DNA of 64,000 nucleotides from a virus. Position 1 is the stretch's first letter. Each line of letters begins with the position of its first letter. Shown here piece by piece: positions 16,319-25,602 of the stretch. The notes below the pieces were generated by a model. That model saw nothing but the letters and a program-made list of their open reading frames with translations. It did not search any database and was not told the DNA's origin. Location: positions 1 through 64,000 of the IMG/VR virus record IMGVR_UViG_3300021378_000007; one strand, 5' to 3'. Position numbers and translations under genes: made by a program.

Positions 16319-16816
16319 TTAAAGAACTCTTTCCCAGTGAGAATAAGTGAATCCTACCTCAAATGTCTCAACTTCAGATGCTTCTGCACTTGATAGTGCA
16401 ATTTCACCGATTGATGTTGGGAACATGTTGAAGAATTCATATCTCGCAAGGACGGAGTCATCTTTGTGTAATTGTTCTACAAATGCACGTGATAGCAAGT
16501 AGTCTGTATCAGTTGCAGCTTCTGTTGTTGATAAAGATGCAATGTCATTTGACCATGCTTCGAGAGCAGTTCTTGTTGAAAAGTCTAGGTCATTGATAAC
16601 CGTAATTGACCAGTCAGCGAATGTTCTATCACCAGCAAGTTTCAAATTTTGACCTCTGAAAGGTACACTAATAGTATTAATTGTACTCTCAGGTATTTTA
16701 GTTGCGGTACACAAGAATTCTAATCTCTGACCAGCACGAGGTACAAACACTCTAAATCGGTTAGCTCTTGGGCCACCGCCGATTAGGTTTGCTTTAAATT
16801 GGTCTATTGTTGCCAT
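16319..16816 (-). CDS. 19: tail tube protein
   Basis: This is the T4 gp19 homologue, 165 residues (T4 163), the hexamer-forming inner tail tube. Visible family features are NRFRVFVP, CTATKIPESTINTISVPFRGQNLKLAGDRTF, SITVINDLDF and the C-terminal FEVGFTYSHWE. AGGAG stands seven bases before the ATG. It follows the sheath gene by 13 bases; both are presumably transcribed from the promoter at 18846. Confidence 0.95.
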   Translation of the reverse strand: MATIDQFKANLIGGGPRANRFRVFVPRAGQRLEFLCTATKIPESTINTISVPFRGQNLKLAGDRTFADWSITVINDLDFSTRTALEAWSNDIASLSTTEAATDTDYLLSRAFVEQLHKDDSVLARYEFFNMFPTSIGEIALSSAEASEVETFEVGFTYSHWERVL

Positions 16817-16829
16817 TTATATACTCCTA

Positions 16830-18803
16830 TTAAACTGCACTGTAAATCTCTTCAAAGTCGACACCACTTCTGGCAGCAACAAAGTTGAGAGTAATAAAGT
16901 TAATCGACCTAGCAGGTTTGACAAATATAGAACATACAAATTCATTTCTGTCAATTACTGTGTCTGTGTTATTTGATTCGTCACAAACTACTGAGAAGTC
17001 TGTTAGACCACGTCTATTTTTAACGTCTCTTAAGAATGGTTCTACCGCAGCCCTAAACTGAGCACGTGTAAATGCATCGTTGAATTCGAACAACTGAGAC
17101 TTAGCAGCAATTGCGATTGCCTTTTCTAATATGATAAACAATCTTCTTACGTTGATTCTATCGAATGCAGAAGGCGAACTTAAAGCAGTCTTGTCACCGA
17201 ATAATACGGTTCCTTGTCCAGCAAAAGTTACAATCGGGTTAACTCTTTGTCTATAAAGGTCATCTCTAGATGCCTTTTTAGGGTTGTAAGCAAGTTTAGT
17301 AATACCTAAGTATTGACCTCTTGAGAATCCAGCAGGTGAGAACCATGGGTCTCTTAGTAAGTCTGACCTTACCATAATACCTGTTGTATGTCCGTTGCCT
17401 GGCACCCATACATATCTGTCGTTGAATCTATCATACTGGTATACCCATCCACTGTCGAATGAAGCATATGATGAAGATGTTACTGAAGCGAAATCAGCAA
17501 GAACGTTAGTTGTTTGTAATGATTCTGAAGAAACGTTAACTACTGAAGTTCTTCTAGGTGATGCAATGACCATACAATCTTTTCTCAATTCACAATCAAG
17601 AATTAACTGATTGACGATTGTATTATGGTCTGTAACTGAATCTGAACCTTGTGTTCTTGTTGAACCTACTATCATGAATGAAACATCTATTGAATCTGCA
17701 TCACTGAAGTTATCAGTGTAAGCAGCACTCTTTTGTCCAGCAGTAGGTAAACTACCATCGTTTCCGTTTGAAAGAACTGATTTTACTGGTAAAGCAGGTG
17801 TTGGGAAAGCAGAACCACCAGCAATATCTGCAATAGTGTAGTGTGTACTTGCAGCTGCGTGTGAAGTTCCGTGACCTGACCACCAAATCCAATCTGATTT
17901 TTGTGCGATTACGTTTCTGTAATAGTTTAATTGACCGCCTGAATCTTTAGCATCTGAACACTTAGACACGAAACCGTATGTTTCTAATACTGTCTGTGGT
18001 GTTCCTGTGATTACGCCTGTTCTGTCGACAACAACTACGTGCATCTCATCATTCGCAATACCACCGTTAACGGCAGCAGCTGATGAGCCTGGTGCTTTAT
18101 CAAATAAAGCGTAGTGTTCCCAATATCTATCGACTGCAATGTTATCTGCAATTGCAGTTGTTAGACCACCTTTAACTGGTTGTCCGATTGATTCGATAGT
18201 TAAAGCGTTAGTGTTGATTGCGGTAATTCTGTATTGTGTTGAGTGACCTGAGAAAGTAATAATGTCTCTGACTAGGAAATTAGCTCCAGCGTCTACAGCA
18301 ACCACAGTAGCGCCGGCGGCGTAACCACTGACATTATCTACGAGAGATGCAGAACCTTTGAAATATGCATCACTTGTTGCACATACGTGTACGTCTATAT
18401 TATTACCTAAAGCGCCTGGGCACCTAGCAATAAATGAACCAACACCGCCTGCACCACCTTCATATGTTGATGCATAGTCTTCTGAACCTTTCAGAAGTTT
18501 ACTTGCCGTATTGGCAGCGTTTGCGTTAGACATACCTGTGGTATTAATCCTAACTACTCTTAGTGATGAACCATATTTCAGAAATGACTCAGCAGTATAG
18601 AAATCTTCTGCACCAGCATCTGTGTTAGCAGGTGTGAAGAAAGATTCTATTAAACCGTTTGAGTCTGAAACTGTTACTACTTCATCAACAGGGCCCCATT
18701 GAAATGAACCAGCGTATGCACCTACTGTAGATGATACTGCGGGCACAACATTTGTAAGGTCAACTTCCTTGACCTGTACGCCTGGTGATACTTGAAATGC
18801 CAT
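16830..18803 (-). CDS. 18: contractile tail sheath protein
   Basis: This is the T4 gp18 homologue, 657 residues (T4 659). It forms the contractile sheath around the gp19 tube. The N-terminus MAFQVSPGVQVKEVDLTNVVPAVSSTVGAYAG is diagnostic. The C-terminal block from YRQRVNPIVTF through DRINVRRLFIILEKAIAIAAKSQLFEFND to the end is the conserved sheath core with the interlocking arms. Between about 120 and 200 is a beta-rich insertion (AAGATVVAVDAGANFLVRDIITFSG), similar in style to modules in gp14, gp15, gp53 and gp7. AGGAG precedes the ATG. Confidence 0.96.
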   Translation of the reverse strand: MAFQVSPGVQVKEVDLTNVVPAVSSTVGAYAGSFQWGPVDEVVTVSDSNGLIESFFTPANTDAGAEDFYTAESFLKYGSSLRVVRINTTGMSNANAANTASKLLKGSEDYASTYEGGAGGVGSFIARCPGALGNNIDVHVCATSDAYFKGSASLVDNVSGYAAGATVVAVDAGANFLVRDIITFSGHSTQYRITAINTNALTIESIGQPVKGGLTTAIADNIAVDRYWEHYALFDKAPGSSAAAVNGGIANDEMHVVVVDRTGVITGTPQTVLETYGFVSKCSDAKDSGGQLNYYRNVIAQKSDWIWWSGHGTSHAAASTHYTIADIAGGSAFPTPALPVKSVLSNGNDGSLPTAGQKSAAYTDNFSDADSIDVSFMIVGSTRTQGSDSVTDHNTIVNQLILDCELRKDCMVIASPRRTSVVNVSSESLQTTNVLADFASVTSSSYASFDSGWVYQYDRFNDRYVWVPGNGHTTGIMVRSDLLRDPWFSPAGFSRGQYLGITKLAYNPKKASRDDLYRQRVNPIVTFAGQGTVLFGDKTALSSPSAFDRINVRRLFIILEKAIAIAAKSQLFEFNDAFTRAQFRAAVEPFLRDVKNRRGLTDFSVVCDESNNTDTVIDRNEFVCSIFVKPARSINFITLNFVAARSGVDFEEIYSAV

Positions 18804-18845
18804 ACTTTTCTCCTGTTAATGTAAAAAGTTTTGTTTTACTTGATA

Positions 18846-18853
18846 TATTTATA
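18846..18853 (-). promoter_or_regulatory. late promoter box for genes 18-19, TATAAATA
   Basis: A perfect late box 42 bases before the sheath ATG, in the gap after gene 17. The leader contains a Shine-Dalgarno. Confidence 0.75.
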
Positions 18854-18875
18854 ACTTTAAAGATTCTAAGAATTC

Positions 18876-20474
18876 TTAAGGATTGTTCCTTTCGGCTTCA
18901 AAGAACCATCTATCTCCACCCTCATCTACAAAACTGCCCTCTGTATATGGGTCACCCCCAAATATTCCAGCTGGTAACATATCATCTTCAATGACTCTTT
19001 GTTGCTCTGAGTATAAGAGATTTTTAACTTGATGGTTTGTGAGGTGAGTAAAATAATCAGTTGTAATAAACCAAGAAAATAATACGCAATTCATAACCAT
19101 ATCATCGTGATATCCTCTATCTGCTTCAAAAGACATCCCTTTATTTATGAAAGTCATAAGCTCGGTAATCGTGCTTCTGTCAATCAAATTTAATCGGTTC
19201 TCCTCTAATATCTCTTTTAGTGTAGAACATCCGATTCTTTTAATTTTTTTGGTCATGGTAACACCAATATCTTCAGCTTTAGTCATCCCCTGTGTGAATA
19301 CATTGTCGTATTCTATATCATAGTGTAACTGACTTGCTACCATAGACCCTTCTGCATTGTTTTCTATTATAACTAATGCAGTGTTGTATGCTGTTGCATA
19401 CTTATTTATAATATCGGGAAATAACATAGGTGATATCATACTATCCCGATACGTTGCAACTTGTGTGAATGGGTCTGTACTCACATCAAATATAGTCATG
19501 GTAGAGAAATCCATTCCTCTGCCTTTTGCAACATCTACTGTACATATATAGGTGTGGTCTTCAACAGGTTTTTGATACACACTAAAACCATCCTTGTACC
19601 ACTCAGCATCCCATGCTTTTAGACCTAGTAGTGTATTAGAATTGATAAGTGTATTACCTGTTCCTAAGAAACTGTTACCGTACTCTTGTTCGAATTGTGC
19701 TTCTGAAGTGTTTGCAATAGTTTCTTTCTTCCATTCTTCGTCTCTGCCTGGCACATCATACCAGTTGATTGTGAATGATTTATACTCAGATTGTTCATGT
19801 ATTGCAGATTCGTATATCTTGTGGAACATATTACCCACACCATTTGCAGTAGATGTGATAATAACCTTTGAATCCTTACCCGAGGTCACAACGGGATATG
19901 TTGCAGTATAGAATGTCTCTGCATCGTCTACGAATGCAAACTCATCTAGGTATAGTAGGTTAATTGACAATCCACGAATGGATGATGATGACGTTGCAGC
20001 TGCTACAATCTTACTATCGTTTGCAAACTCTATTGAACCTTTGTTGAGAATCTTTACACCAGGCTGCAAGAAGAACGGAACAGACTCTAACATGGTTACA
20101 ATACGTGCAATCATCTCTCTAGAAATTGCACCTTTGTTAGCAAGAACCGCTACTGTTACTTCGGGTTTAAATAACAGAAACCACAACAAGTATGCACACG
20201 AAGTAATTGATTTACCACTCTGACGTGATGCAAGGACTACATTGAAACGATTTGCATCATAGTGTTCAATAAGTTTATCTTGATAACCACGAAGTTTAAA
20301 GGGTACCATACCTTCATCTAGTGATATAATCTGTGTGTAGTTTTCAATGAAATGACATGGGTTCTCAGAACACTTTAAATATTCAGCCATTTCATCTGTA
20401 GTGTACTGGTGTTCGATACCAGCACGTTTAATCATGCTGTTACCTAAGTAACCTTCATTCTTATTAACTGTCAT
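18876..20474 (-). CDS. 17: terminase large subunit
   Basis: This is the T4 gp17 homologue, 532 residues (T4 610). It is the packaging motor that pumps DNA into the prohead and cuts it. In the ATPase domain, Walker A SRQSGKS is at 83-89 and Walker B LLYLDE at 173-178. The RNase H-like nuclease domain begins at CTVDVAKGRGMDFST with D314 as the first metal ligand. There is no frameshift or intron. The start overlaps gene 16 by 11 bases. Confidence 0.96.
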   Translation of the reverse strand: MTVNKNEGYLGNSMIKRAGIEHQYTTDEMAEYLKCSENPCHFIENYTQIISLDEGMVPFKLRGYQDKLIEHYDANRFNVVLASRQSGKSITSCAYLLWFLLFKPEVTVAVLANKGAISREMIARIVTMLESVPFFLQPGVKILNKGSIEFANDSKIVAAATSSSSIRGLSINLLYLDEFAFVDDAETFYTATYPVVTSGKDSKVIITSTANGVGNMFHKIYESAIHEQSEYKSFTINWYDVPGRDEEWKKETIANTSEAQFEQEYGNSFLGTGNTLINSNTLLGLKAWDAEWYKDGFSVYQKPVEDHTYICTVDVAKGRGMDFSTMTIFDVSTDPFTQVATYRDSMISPMLFPDIINKYATAYNTALVIIENNAEGSMVASQLHYDIEYDNVFTQGMTKAEDIGVTMTKKIKRIGCSTLKEILEENRLNLIDRSTITELMTFINKGMSFEADRGYHDDMVMNCVLFSWFITTDYFTHLTNHQVKNLLYSEQQRVIEDDMLPAGIFGGDPYTEGSFVDEGGDRWFFEAERNNP

Positions 20475-20883
20475 TCTTATTTTTCTTCAGAAACTTCTGT
20501 AGTTCGGAAGTAGAACCAACATATAAATGATTCTCTTGTTTCCCTATTCTCTGTTGGTCTTCGCCCTCTAACTTCTTTAATTTGGTTTGAACATCTAGTA
20601 ATTTCTCAGCGGTTTCTCCTACAGTTTTAATTAACTGACCAGCAACTTCATATGCACGTGGGTTTTCTGTCTCCTTACATACATCTAAGATGCCGTCAAT
20701 TGCATCCTGTCCTCGCTCAACGAGACCATAGAGATTCTCTCTAGTGTATTTGTAATCGGTTTCTATATTTTTAGAACGTTTGTCATCTGTTGGAACAGAT
20801 TTGACAATCTCTCCAGTCTGTATTTGAATATCCGAAGTTATATCTAGAACTTCGTCTAATTTAGAATCTATATCTTTTGCCAT
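20464..20883 (-). CDS. 16: terminase small subunit
   Basis: This is a 139-residue mostly helical protein directly upstream of gene 17, the place and approximate size of T4 gp16 (164). It regulates the gp17 ATPase and nuclease and recognises DNA for packaging. The central coiled-coil region (about 50-105, LYGLVERGQDAIDGILDVCK and AGQLIKTVGETAEKLLDVQTKLKKLEG) matches the oligomerisation helices of the family. The N and C termini are charged and likely flexible. Confidence 0.88.
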   Translation of the reverse strand: MAKDIDSKLDEVLDITSDIQIQTGEIVKSVPTDDKRSKNIETDYKYTRENLYGLVERGQDAIDGILDVCKETENPRAYEVAGQLIKTVGETAEKLLDVQTKLKKLEGEDQQRIGKQENHLYVGSTSELQKFLKKNKNDS

Positions 20884-20885
20884 AA

Positions 20886-21944
20886 TTAACTCGCATCGGT
20901 AACCTTATCATCAGCAAATGTACTGATTGTTCCGTCATCATAAAATGTAACATTTTCAGCAACAACAAATGTATCATTTGGTTGTACCGACCCAACAAAC
21001 TTTAGTGTTTCTCCTTCCGAAATAGCATTTGCTTCGTTAGTAGTTATTGTACGTCTGTCATCAGAAATTGTGGCCACAACCACATTTCCAAATGCGCCTC
21101 TGAAACCAAATACTTCATCCCCAACACTTATCTTACTATTTATTGCATTCGCAAAGGTATATGTTGTCGAAGTGCCATCATTTGCAGCACTAACAATCTC
21201 AGCGAATGCTGGTTCATAGTGCTTGACCTCTTTAACAAGACCAGCACCATCAATTTGTGTTGTAGTAAATGTACCACTTGTTTGATTTATATAATCTCTT
21301 TCGACAACACTCTTAATAACATCTCCAGTATACACAGGCCCAAAGAAGTATAACTTCATAGTGAATTCTAGTGCATAAGATATGACACGTCTTTCAGTGA
21401 AATCACCTTCGTATGTGTCTTCCATATTAACACTAGTTAATTGAATTGGTACGTCTCTAATGTCTGACATAGAATCTACCATCTTCATTGTAACTGTATA
21501 CTCGGGTTGAAAGTATGGTAAGATTTGTTCTACAATCTGTAGAGCATCATTCATATTCTTTGCAAGAACATTCAAAGTAAAGTTCAAGTTGTACGGAGCT
21601 GGTTGGTATTGATATCCTCTCTTATTACCATCACTAGTTTCTAGTTGCGATTTACTGTGACGTAATAGTTTATTTTGTTGTCTAGTAGCATCATACTCAA
21701 ACCCTGTAAGTTCGAATGCAAGTCTTGGTAAAGATATCGCACTTCTATTGTTATCACTTAAGTCTGCTTCTTGTTGTAGTCTGGCGAGGAACTTTTGTTT
21801 TGGCCCATATGAAATTGGAACCTTCTGTTCATGTAATACAGTTCCGTCTTCTTTTATTTTCTTGACTGTTATGTTATTAAATACGGTACCAAAGATTGAC
21901 ACCGCTCGCTTCATTGTCTCATTATAAAAAAATGTTCCAAACAT
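20886..21944 (-). CDS. 15: tail sheath stabiliser and terminator
   Basis: This is the T4 gp15 homologue, 352 residues against 272 in T4. It caps the tail and binds the neck. The start MFGTFFYNETMKRAVSIFGTVFNNI and the block ALQIVEQILPYFQPEYTVTMKMV are diagnostic. The last approximately 120 residues are extra: a beta-rich module (KISVGDEVFGFRGAFGNVVVATISDDRRTITT...) resembling those in gp14, gp53 and gp7. The ATG is used, giving a one-base overlap with gene 14. Confidence 0.93.
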   Translation of the reverse strand: MFGTFFYNETMKRAVSIFGTVFNNITVKKIKEDGTVLHEQKVPISYGPKQKFLARLQQEADLSDNNRSAISLPRLAFELTGFEYDATRQQNKLLRHSKSQLETSDGNKRGYQYQPAPYNLNFTLNVLAKNMNDALQIVEQILPYFQPEYTVTMKMVDSMSDIRDVPIQLTSVNMEDTYEGDFTERRVISYALEFTMKLYFFGPVYTGDVIKSVVERDYINQTSGTFTTTQIDGAGLVKEVKHYEPAFAEIVSAANDGTSTTYTFANAINSKISVGDEVFGFRGAFGNVVVATISDDRRTITTNEANAISEGETLKFVGSVQPNDTFVVAENVTFYDDGTISTFADDKVTDAS

Positions 21945-22798
21945 TATGTAACCTCACCGAATGGGTTTGTCTCTGAGAAGTCTAAGTATCCATCTGCTTT
22001 TGTTTCAAAGTCTTTGTTTTGTGCAGACTTATCATAAGAGAAGTTTAAAACATCTTCAATACTATAAACAATATATTCTGCTCCTGAGTCTACACCTATG
22101 AGTGTATTACCAACAGCAATCGCTGTAGTGTTATCTTTGATATTCAGTTCTCTAGTGGTAGGAACCCAACCAACAACTTCACCCACAACTGCACCACCAA
22201 GGGTAACATTCTCACCACGTGTGTAGTTTCCAGTACCATCTGCTTGTAGAATCATATCTATTGTGTAGGCGTTTTCAGTTTCAATTAAGTCGACAGCACC
22301 ACCAACATCAAAATCTTCTCCACTGTATTCAAAGAGTTCACATTGTAATTTAAATACAAATAGTTTTCCAACTTGATAGAAAGGATTTTCGTGTTCTACA
22401 AATTTGATTTCAAACATAGAACCACTAAGTGGGAAGTAAATCAAGTCTCCTTCGTTTGGTCTTAATGATGTTGCAAGGTTAGAGTCTAGTGATATAAATC
22501 TTTCCCACGTTCTTAAAGAAAGAACAAAGGTTGCTTGGTCTCTTACTTGTATACCAAACTTGGACATAAGGTCTCCTTCTCCCTCATATCCTTCTGTATT
22601 TTCTAAATACATTTCTACAGAATATGCATCTCCAAATTTAGACTGTACATCTTCACCAAGTATAGCGTCTTCCTCTACAATTTCTCTTGGTAGATAGTAC
22701 GTCTCATTACCATACATACGTAATGACTCAACAACCAAATCTTCGTATAGGTGTTGTTCAGTCTGTACTGCATGGTTAAAAAATACGTTTGTTGGCAT
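21944..22798 (-). CDS. 14: neck protein
   Basis: This is the T4 gp14 homologue, 284 residues (T4 256), a neck protein joining head and tail. The conserved blocks are LVVESLRMYGNETYYLPREIVEEDAILGEDVQSKF, then LENTEGYEGEGDLMSKFGIQVRDQ and GDLIYFPLSGSMFEIKFVEHENPFYQVG. A beta module of about 60 residues (NYTRGENVTLGGAVVGEVVGW...) is inserted near the C-terminus before FETKADGYLDFSETNPFGE. It ends at the first base of gene 15's start. Confidence 0.93.
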   Translation of the reverse strand: MPTNVFFNHAVQTEQHLYEDLVVESLRMYGNETYYLPREIVEEDAILGEDVQSKFGDAYSVEMYLENTEGYEGEGDLMSKFGIQVRDQATFVLSLRTWERFISLDSNLATSLRPNEGDLIYFPLSGSMFEIKFVEHENPFYQVGKLFVFKLQCELFEYSGEDFDVGGAVDLIETENAYTIDMILQADGTGNYTRGENVTLGGAVVGEVVGWVPTTRELNIKDNTTAIAVGNTLIGVDSGAEYIVYSIEDVLNFSYDKSAQNKDFETKADGYLDFSETNPFGEVT

Positions 22799-22801
22799 AT
22801 A

Positions 22802-23617
22802 TTATCCCATCATATCGAGAACTGGCATTTCAAAATTCAGTCTCGACTCTTCTTCTAATCTTGTAATTTCTTCTTGCGCTTCAGTTTTCATCTGAGTAGC
22901 GTCTAGTGTGACTCCGCCTGGAAGTTGAATACCTGAGAACTTAGATAAATTTTCACCCCACTGATACTTAACTAAAGCGGTACAATACTTTTTCAACCAC
23001 ATATCGTTATAGATATCAGTCATATCTGTTGGGTCTAACTTTCTATAACACTCGATGATAATGTACTCACCTACGTTAAATTTCTCAACACTGTAGTCTA
23101 GATACAATCTATTTGAGTGTGACTTGTATCTGATTGGAACTTGTCCAACTAGAATATCATTCATCATAGATAGATGCGACTGTACTTGAGCATAGTATAA
23201 AACACTAGTTGATGTTAAATCCCATAAATCATTGAGTCTTAACTGATACTGGATATCAAACATACTCGATGTTGTGCCTGAACTGAATGGAAATACTTGT
23301 ATTACACTTAACACATGTTCGGGTAGTGTGATGTAACTATTACTCTCTAAGTACGTCTGATTTGATACAGCTTGTGTACCAGTTGTAGCTGCGTTATGTG
23401 TTGCATTCGTTTTAAATGAGTCAATATCTGATTGGGTTAGTTGGTGTTTTAGATATGTTTTAACTGCACCATCGTAATGGTACTCTCTGAAATACTGAAG
23501 ACCCTCATCGATTCTATCATCGAATTGGTCATCATCAACGTTAACCTCTAGTACAGGAGCTCCGAGTTTTCTTTTTATATACTCTTTTAAAGATGCTTTT
23601 GAATTTGGTTCTGCCAT
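22802..23617 (-). CDS. 13: neck protein
   Basis: This is the T4 gp13 homologue, 271 residues (T4 309), which with gp14 forms the neck. The start LKEYIKRKLGAPVLEVNVDDDQFDDRIDEGLQYFREYHYDG and the later IIIECYRKLDPTDMTDIYNDMWLKKY...WGENLSKFSGIQLPGGVTLDA are characteristic. It opens the unit 13-14-15-16-17, with a late box 31 bases upstream. Confidence 0.92.
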   Translation of the reverse strand: MAEPNSKASLKEYIKRKLGAPVLEVNVDDDQFDDRIDEGLQYFREYHYDGAVKTYLKHQLTQSDIDSFKTNATHNAATTGTQAVSNQTYLESNSYITLPEHVLSVIQVFPFSSGTTSSMFDIQYQLRLNDLWDLTSTSVLYYAQVQSHLSMMNDILVGQVPIRYKSHSNRLYLDYSVEKFNVGEYIIIECYRKLDPTDMTDIYNDMWLKKYCTALVKYQWGENLSKFSGIQLPGGVTLDATQMKTEAQEEITRLEEESRLNFEMPVLDMMG

Positions 23618-23648
23618 GTTTTAAATCCGTAGTATTTGTGTCTACTAC

Positions 23649-23656
23649 TATTTATA
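23649..23656 (-). promoter_or_regulatory. late promoter box for genes 13-17, TATAAATA
   Basis: A perfect late box 31 bases before the gp13 ATG, in the short gap after the membrane-protein gene ending at 23669. Confidence 0.75.
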
Positions 23657-23668
23657 ACAGTTGAGAAC

Positions 23669-23929
23669 CTATTCTTGGAAGTAAGTTTTAGAAACTACTC
23701 TATCTAGTTTAGAATCTAGTTTATCCATCTTGTCGATAATTCTCTGAAACTCTGTTTCTATTTGGTCTCTTGTGACATATTCACGGGCTATTTCTTCCCT
23801 AGTTTTATTAACCAAAATGTCTATACGTTTTTGTTCGGATAAGAGTGTTCTAACAAGAAATCCCATAGGTAGGACAAAAAGTGTTAGAAATATATTCCAA
23901 AGTACGCCTGGCGAGATAGCAATTTCCAT
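23669..23929 (-). CDS. 86-residue membrane-anchored coiled-coil protein, holin-like architecture
   Basis: The N-terminal transmembrane segment (VLWNIFLTLFVLPMGFLVRTLL, about 9-30) is followed by a charged helical domain (KRIDILVNKTREEIAREY, then FQRIIDKMDKLDSKLDRVV). The frame opens at 24019, inside the preceding gene. The ATG at 23929 is chosen because CCTAAATA ends exactly five bases before it. Small proteins of this plan with a REEIAREYVT-type segment are common in phages and sometimes annotated as holin-like; no function is shown here. Confidence 0.7.
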   Translation of the reverse strand: MEIAISPGVLWNIFLTLFVLPMGFLVRTLLSEQKRIDILVNKTREEIAREYVTRDQIETEFQRIIDKMDKLDSKLDRVVSKTYFQE

Positions 23930-23934
23930 ACAGT

Positions 23935-23942
23935 TATTTAGG
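23935..23942 (-). promoter_or_regulatory. late promoter box variant, CCTAAATA
   Basis: The same eight bases and spacing to the ATG (five bases) as at 10886. It lies just upstream of the stop of the preceding dioxygenase gene. Confidence 0.5.
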
Positions 23943-23954
23943 AAAGTATGCCTG

Positions 23955-24698
23955 TCAACCCTGCTCTTTTTCCCAGTCAATAGGTTCATATTGATACTTT
24001 TGTAACATACCATTTTCATCTAAACCGAATGTATTCTCATCGGGATGCCAACCTGTAGCGAAATTATTTCTATAAGCATCATAGTCTTTAATTTGAAATG
24101 CTGAGTTGAATGATATTGAATATCTGTCTTTGTCTGTCAAGTTTGGTGCTACCATATGCATCATACCACTAGGGAATAAAATCAATTCCCCTGTTCTTGG
24201 TTTGAAGTCCCATGACTCTTGGTGTCTATTGGAGTTTGGCATATCAGAAACAACTTTAGGGTCTGTATTAATAGCAACAAAATCTCCTTCGTCACCATCA
24301 GCATGGATATAGAAGACGCCACTATACCAACAACCATTATGTAAGTGTGGTCTGTTCCATGCAGTTTTATCATTTATATTTGCCCAACAGTTACCCATTT
24401 GAAATGCTGTTTTTGTTGGGTCAATCCCAAAGTAATTCCAAACCTCTTGGTAGAATACTGTACTAATTCGATTCATCAATTTTTGGAACGTTGGATTATT
24501 GTCTACACCATCGTTAGACTGCCATCCAGTATAAGCATTTGAAACTTGTCTACCAACACCATCACGTCTACGCATAGCATCCATCTCATCTTTCAGCATC
24601 TTCATGTATTCATCATCTAGAACGAGGTCATCCCCCATCTGTGTCGGACATGTCATGTTTCTTTGAAAGATAACGGTTGGGAATAAATATCTAATCAT
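23955..24698 (-). CDS. putative 2-oxoglutarate/Fe(II) oxygenase (TIGR02466-like)
   Basis: This is a 247-residue protein with the pattern of the putative 2OG-Fe(II) oxygenase family common in marine phages. It has MGNCWANIND (about 101-110), then RPHLHNGCWYSGVFYIH with H118 or H120 as first ligand, ELILFPSGMMHMV with H181 as distal histidine, and DRYSISFN with R192 for 2-oxoglutarate. The substrate is unknown. It is the 3' member of an accessory block and overlaps the upstream gene by eight bases. Confidence 0.82.
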   Translation of the reverse strand: MIRYLFPTVIFQRNMTCPTQMGDDLVLDDEYMKMLKDEMDAMRRRDGVGRQVSNAYTGWQSNDGVDNNPTFQKLMNRISTVFYQEVWNYFGIDPTKTAFQMGNCWANINDKTAWNRPHLHNGCWYSGVFYIHADGDEGDFVAINTDPKVVSDMPNSNRHQESWDFKPRTGELILFPSGMMHMVAPNLTDKDRYSISFNSAFQIKDYDAYRNNFATGWHPDENTFGLDENGMLQKYQYEPIDWEKEQG

Positions 24699-25602
24699 TA
24701 AAGTCTAACTCCAGTTGAACCTCAGTAGGTTCTTGTTCTTCACTTATGTGCATAGGGCATTCGGGTGGGGGATTATCATTTTTAAATAGTCTAGCTTTAG
24801 GCACCCAATAACCTTTATTTCTATACGGGCCCAAATCTCTAATGCCATCCTTCCCTTCAAATGGCGCTTTATGACCCCATTCTTGCATTGATAAAACCGT
24901 CTCAGTAGAACTGTCATGTGGGTCTATCTTATACCCTCTTCCTTTAGTTTCTTGCCAGTGTTCATGTGATTTTATTTCAAATGAAGCATGCCACTCTTCT
25001 CTCTTAAACGGTATAATCTGACAAAGAGGGGTTCCTTTTGGTATAACAAATGAATGGTCGACTTTAGGATAAAAAATTATCTGTGCATTGTCTAGACCAA
25101 CATTAAATGTATCAGTATCAATAATACCCTGCCAACATGCAAAGTATTTATTCTGAAATAAGAATGGGTCTAAGTAGAAGCATGAATAGCCTGGCGGAGT
25201 TTTTATGTTCCACGGATTTCTAAATTTAAATGCATCTTTTATAGGAGCTTTACCGTCACCGCTACCATAGTATTCAAAAGATTCTCTAACTTGTTCTTTA
25301 GGATGAGACATTGAATGGGTTCCAGCATCTTTACCATCCCAAGTAAATACTTTATTGGTACCACTATCTGTGATACTATCACCATTTATAACATGAATGT
25401 CTCTATTAGCAACAATAATCCATCCGCTCTTTAACCAATCATCCATTGCTGGACAAGCACGAATAGTTTGTTGTGTTCTGGCTTGAGTAAACTCCGCTAC
25501 CTTAGTTTTCTTCCACCACTCGGGTAAAATACTCTTTGCTAATACTGGTTTAAAATCAGCGAGGGTCTCTGAGCTGTAACTGTGAAATTCTATCATTGGC
25601 AT
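24691..25602 (-). CDS. DUF6065-like protein
   Basis: This is a 303-residue protein. The ATG at 25602 is used because AAGGAG stands nine bases upstream; an earlier ATG at 25641 lies deep in the preceding gene. I recognise the DUF6065 pattern from memory: a start with FHSYS...FKPVLAKSILPEWWKKT, RACPAMDDWLKSGWII, the central NPWNIKTPPGYSCFYLDPF, GIIDTDTF and KGTPLCQIIPFKREEWHASFE. The function is unknown; the fold looks like a beta sandwich or cupin. It is between two dioxygenase genes and overlaps both, which suggests work on the same pathway. Confidence 0.75.
   Translation of the reverse strand: MPMIEFHSYSSETLADFKPVLAKSILPEWWKKTKVAEFTQARTQQTIRACPAMDDWLKSGWIIVANRDIHVINGDSITDSGTNKVFTWDGKDAGTHSMSHPKEQVRESFEYYGSGDGKAPIKDAFKFRNPWNIKTPPGYSCFYLDPFLFQNKYFACWQGIIDTDTFNVGLDNAQIIFYPKVDHSFVIPKGTPLCQIIPFKREEWHASFEIKSHEHWQETKGRGYKIDPHDSSTETVLSMQEWGHKAPFEGKDGIRDLGPYRNKGYWVPKARLFKNDNPPPECPMHISEEQEPTEVQLELDFND

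Noticed and set aside
19403-19410. TATAAATA on the minus strand inside gene 17
   Set aside because: It lies deep within the terminase gene with no start codon at a useful distance downstream. It is an example of the chance background expected in AT-rich DNA.
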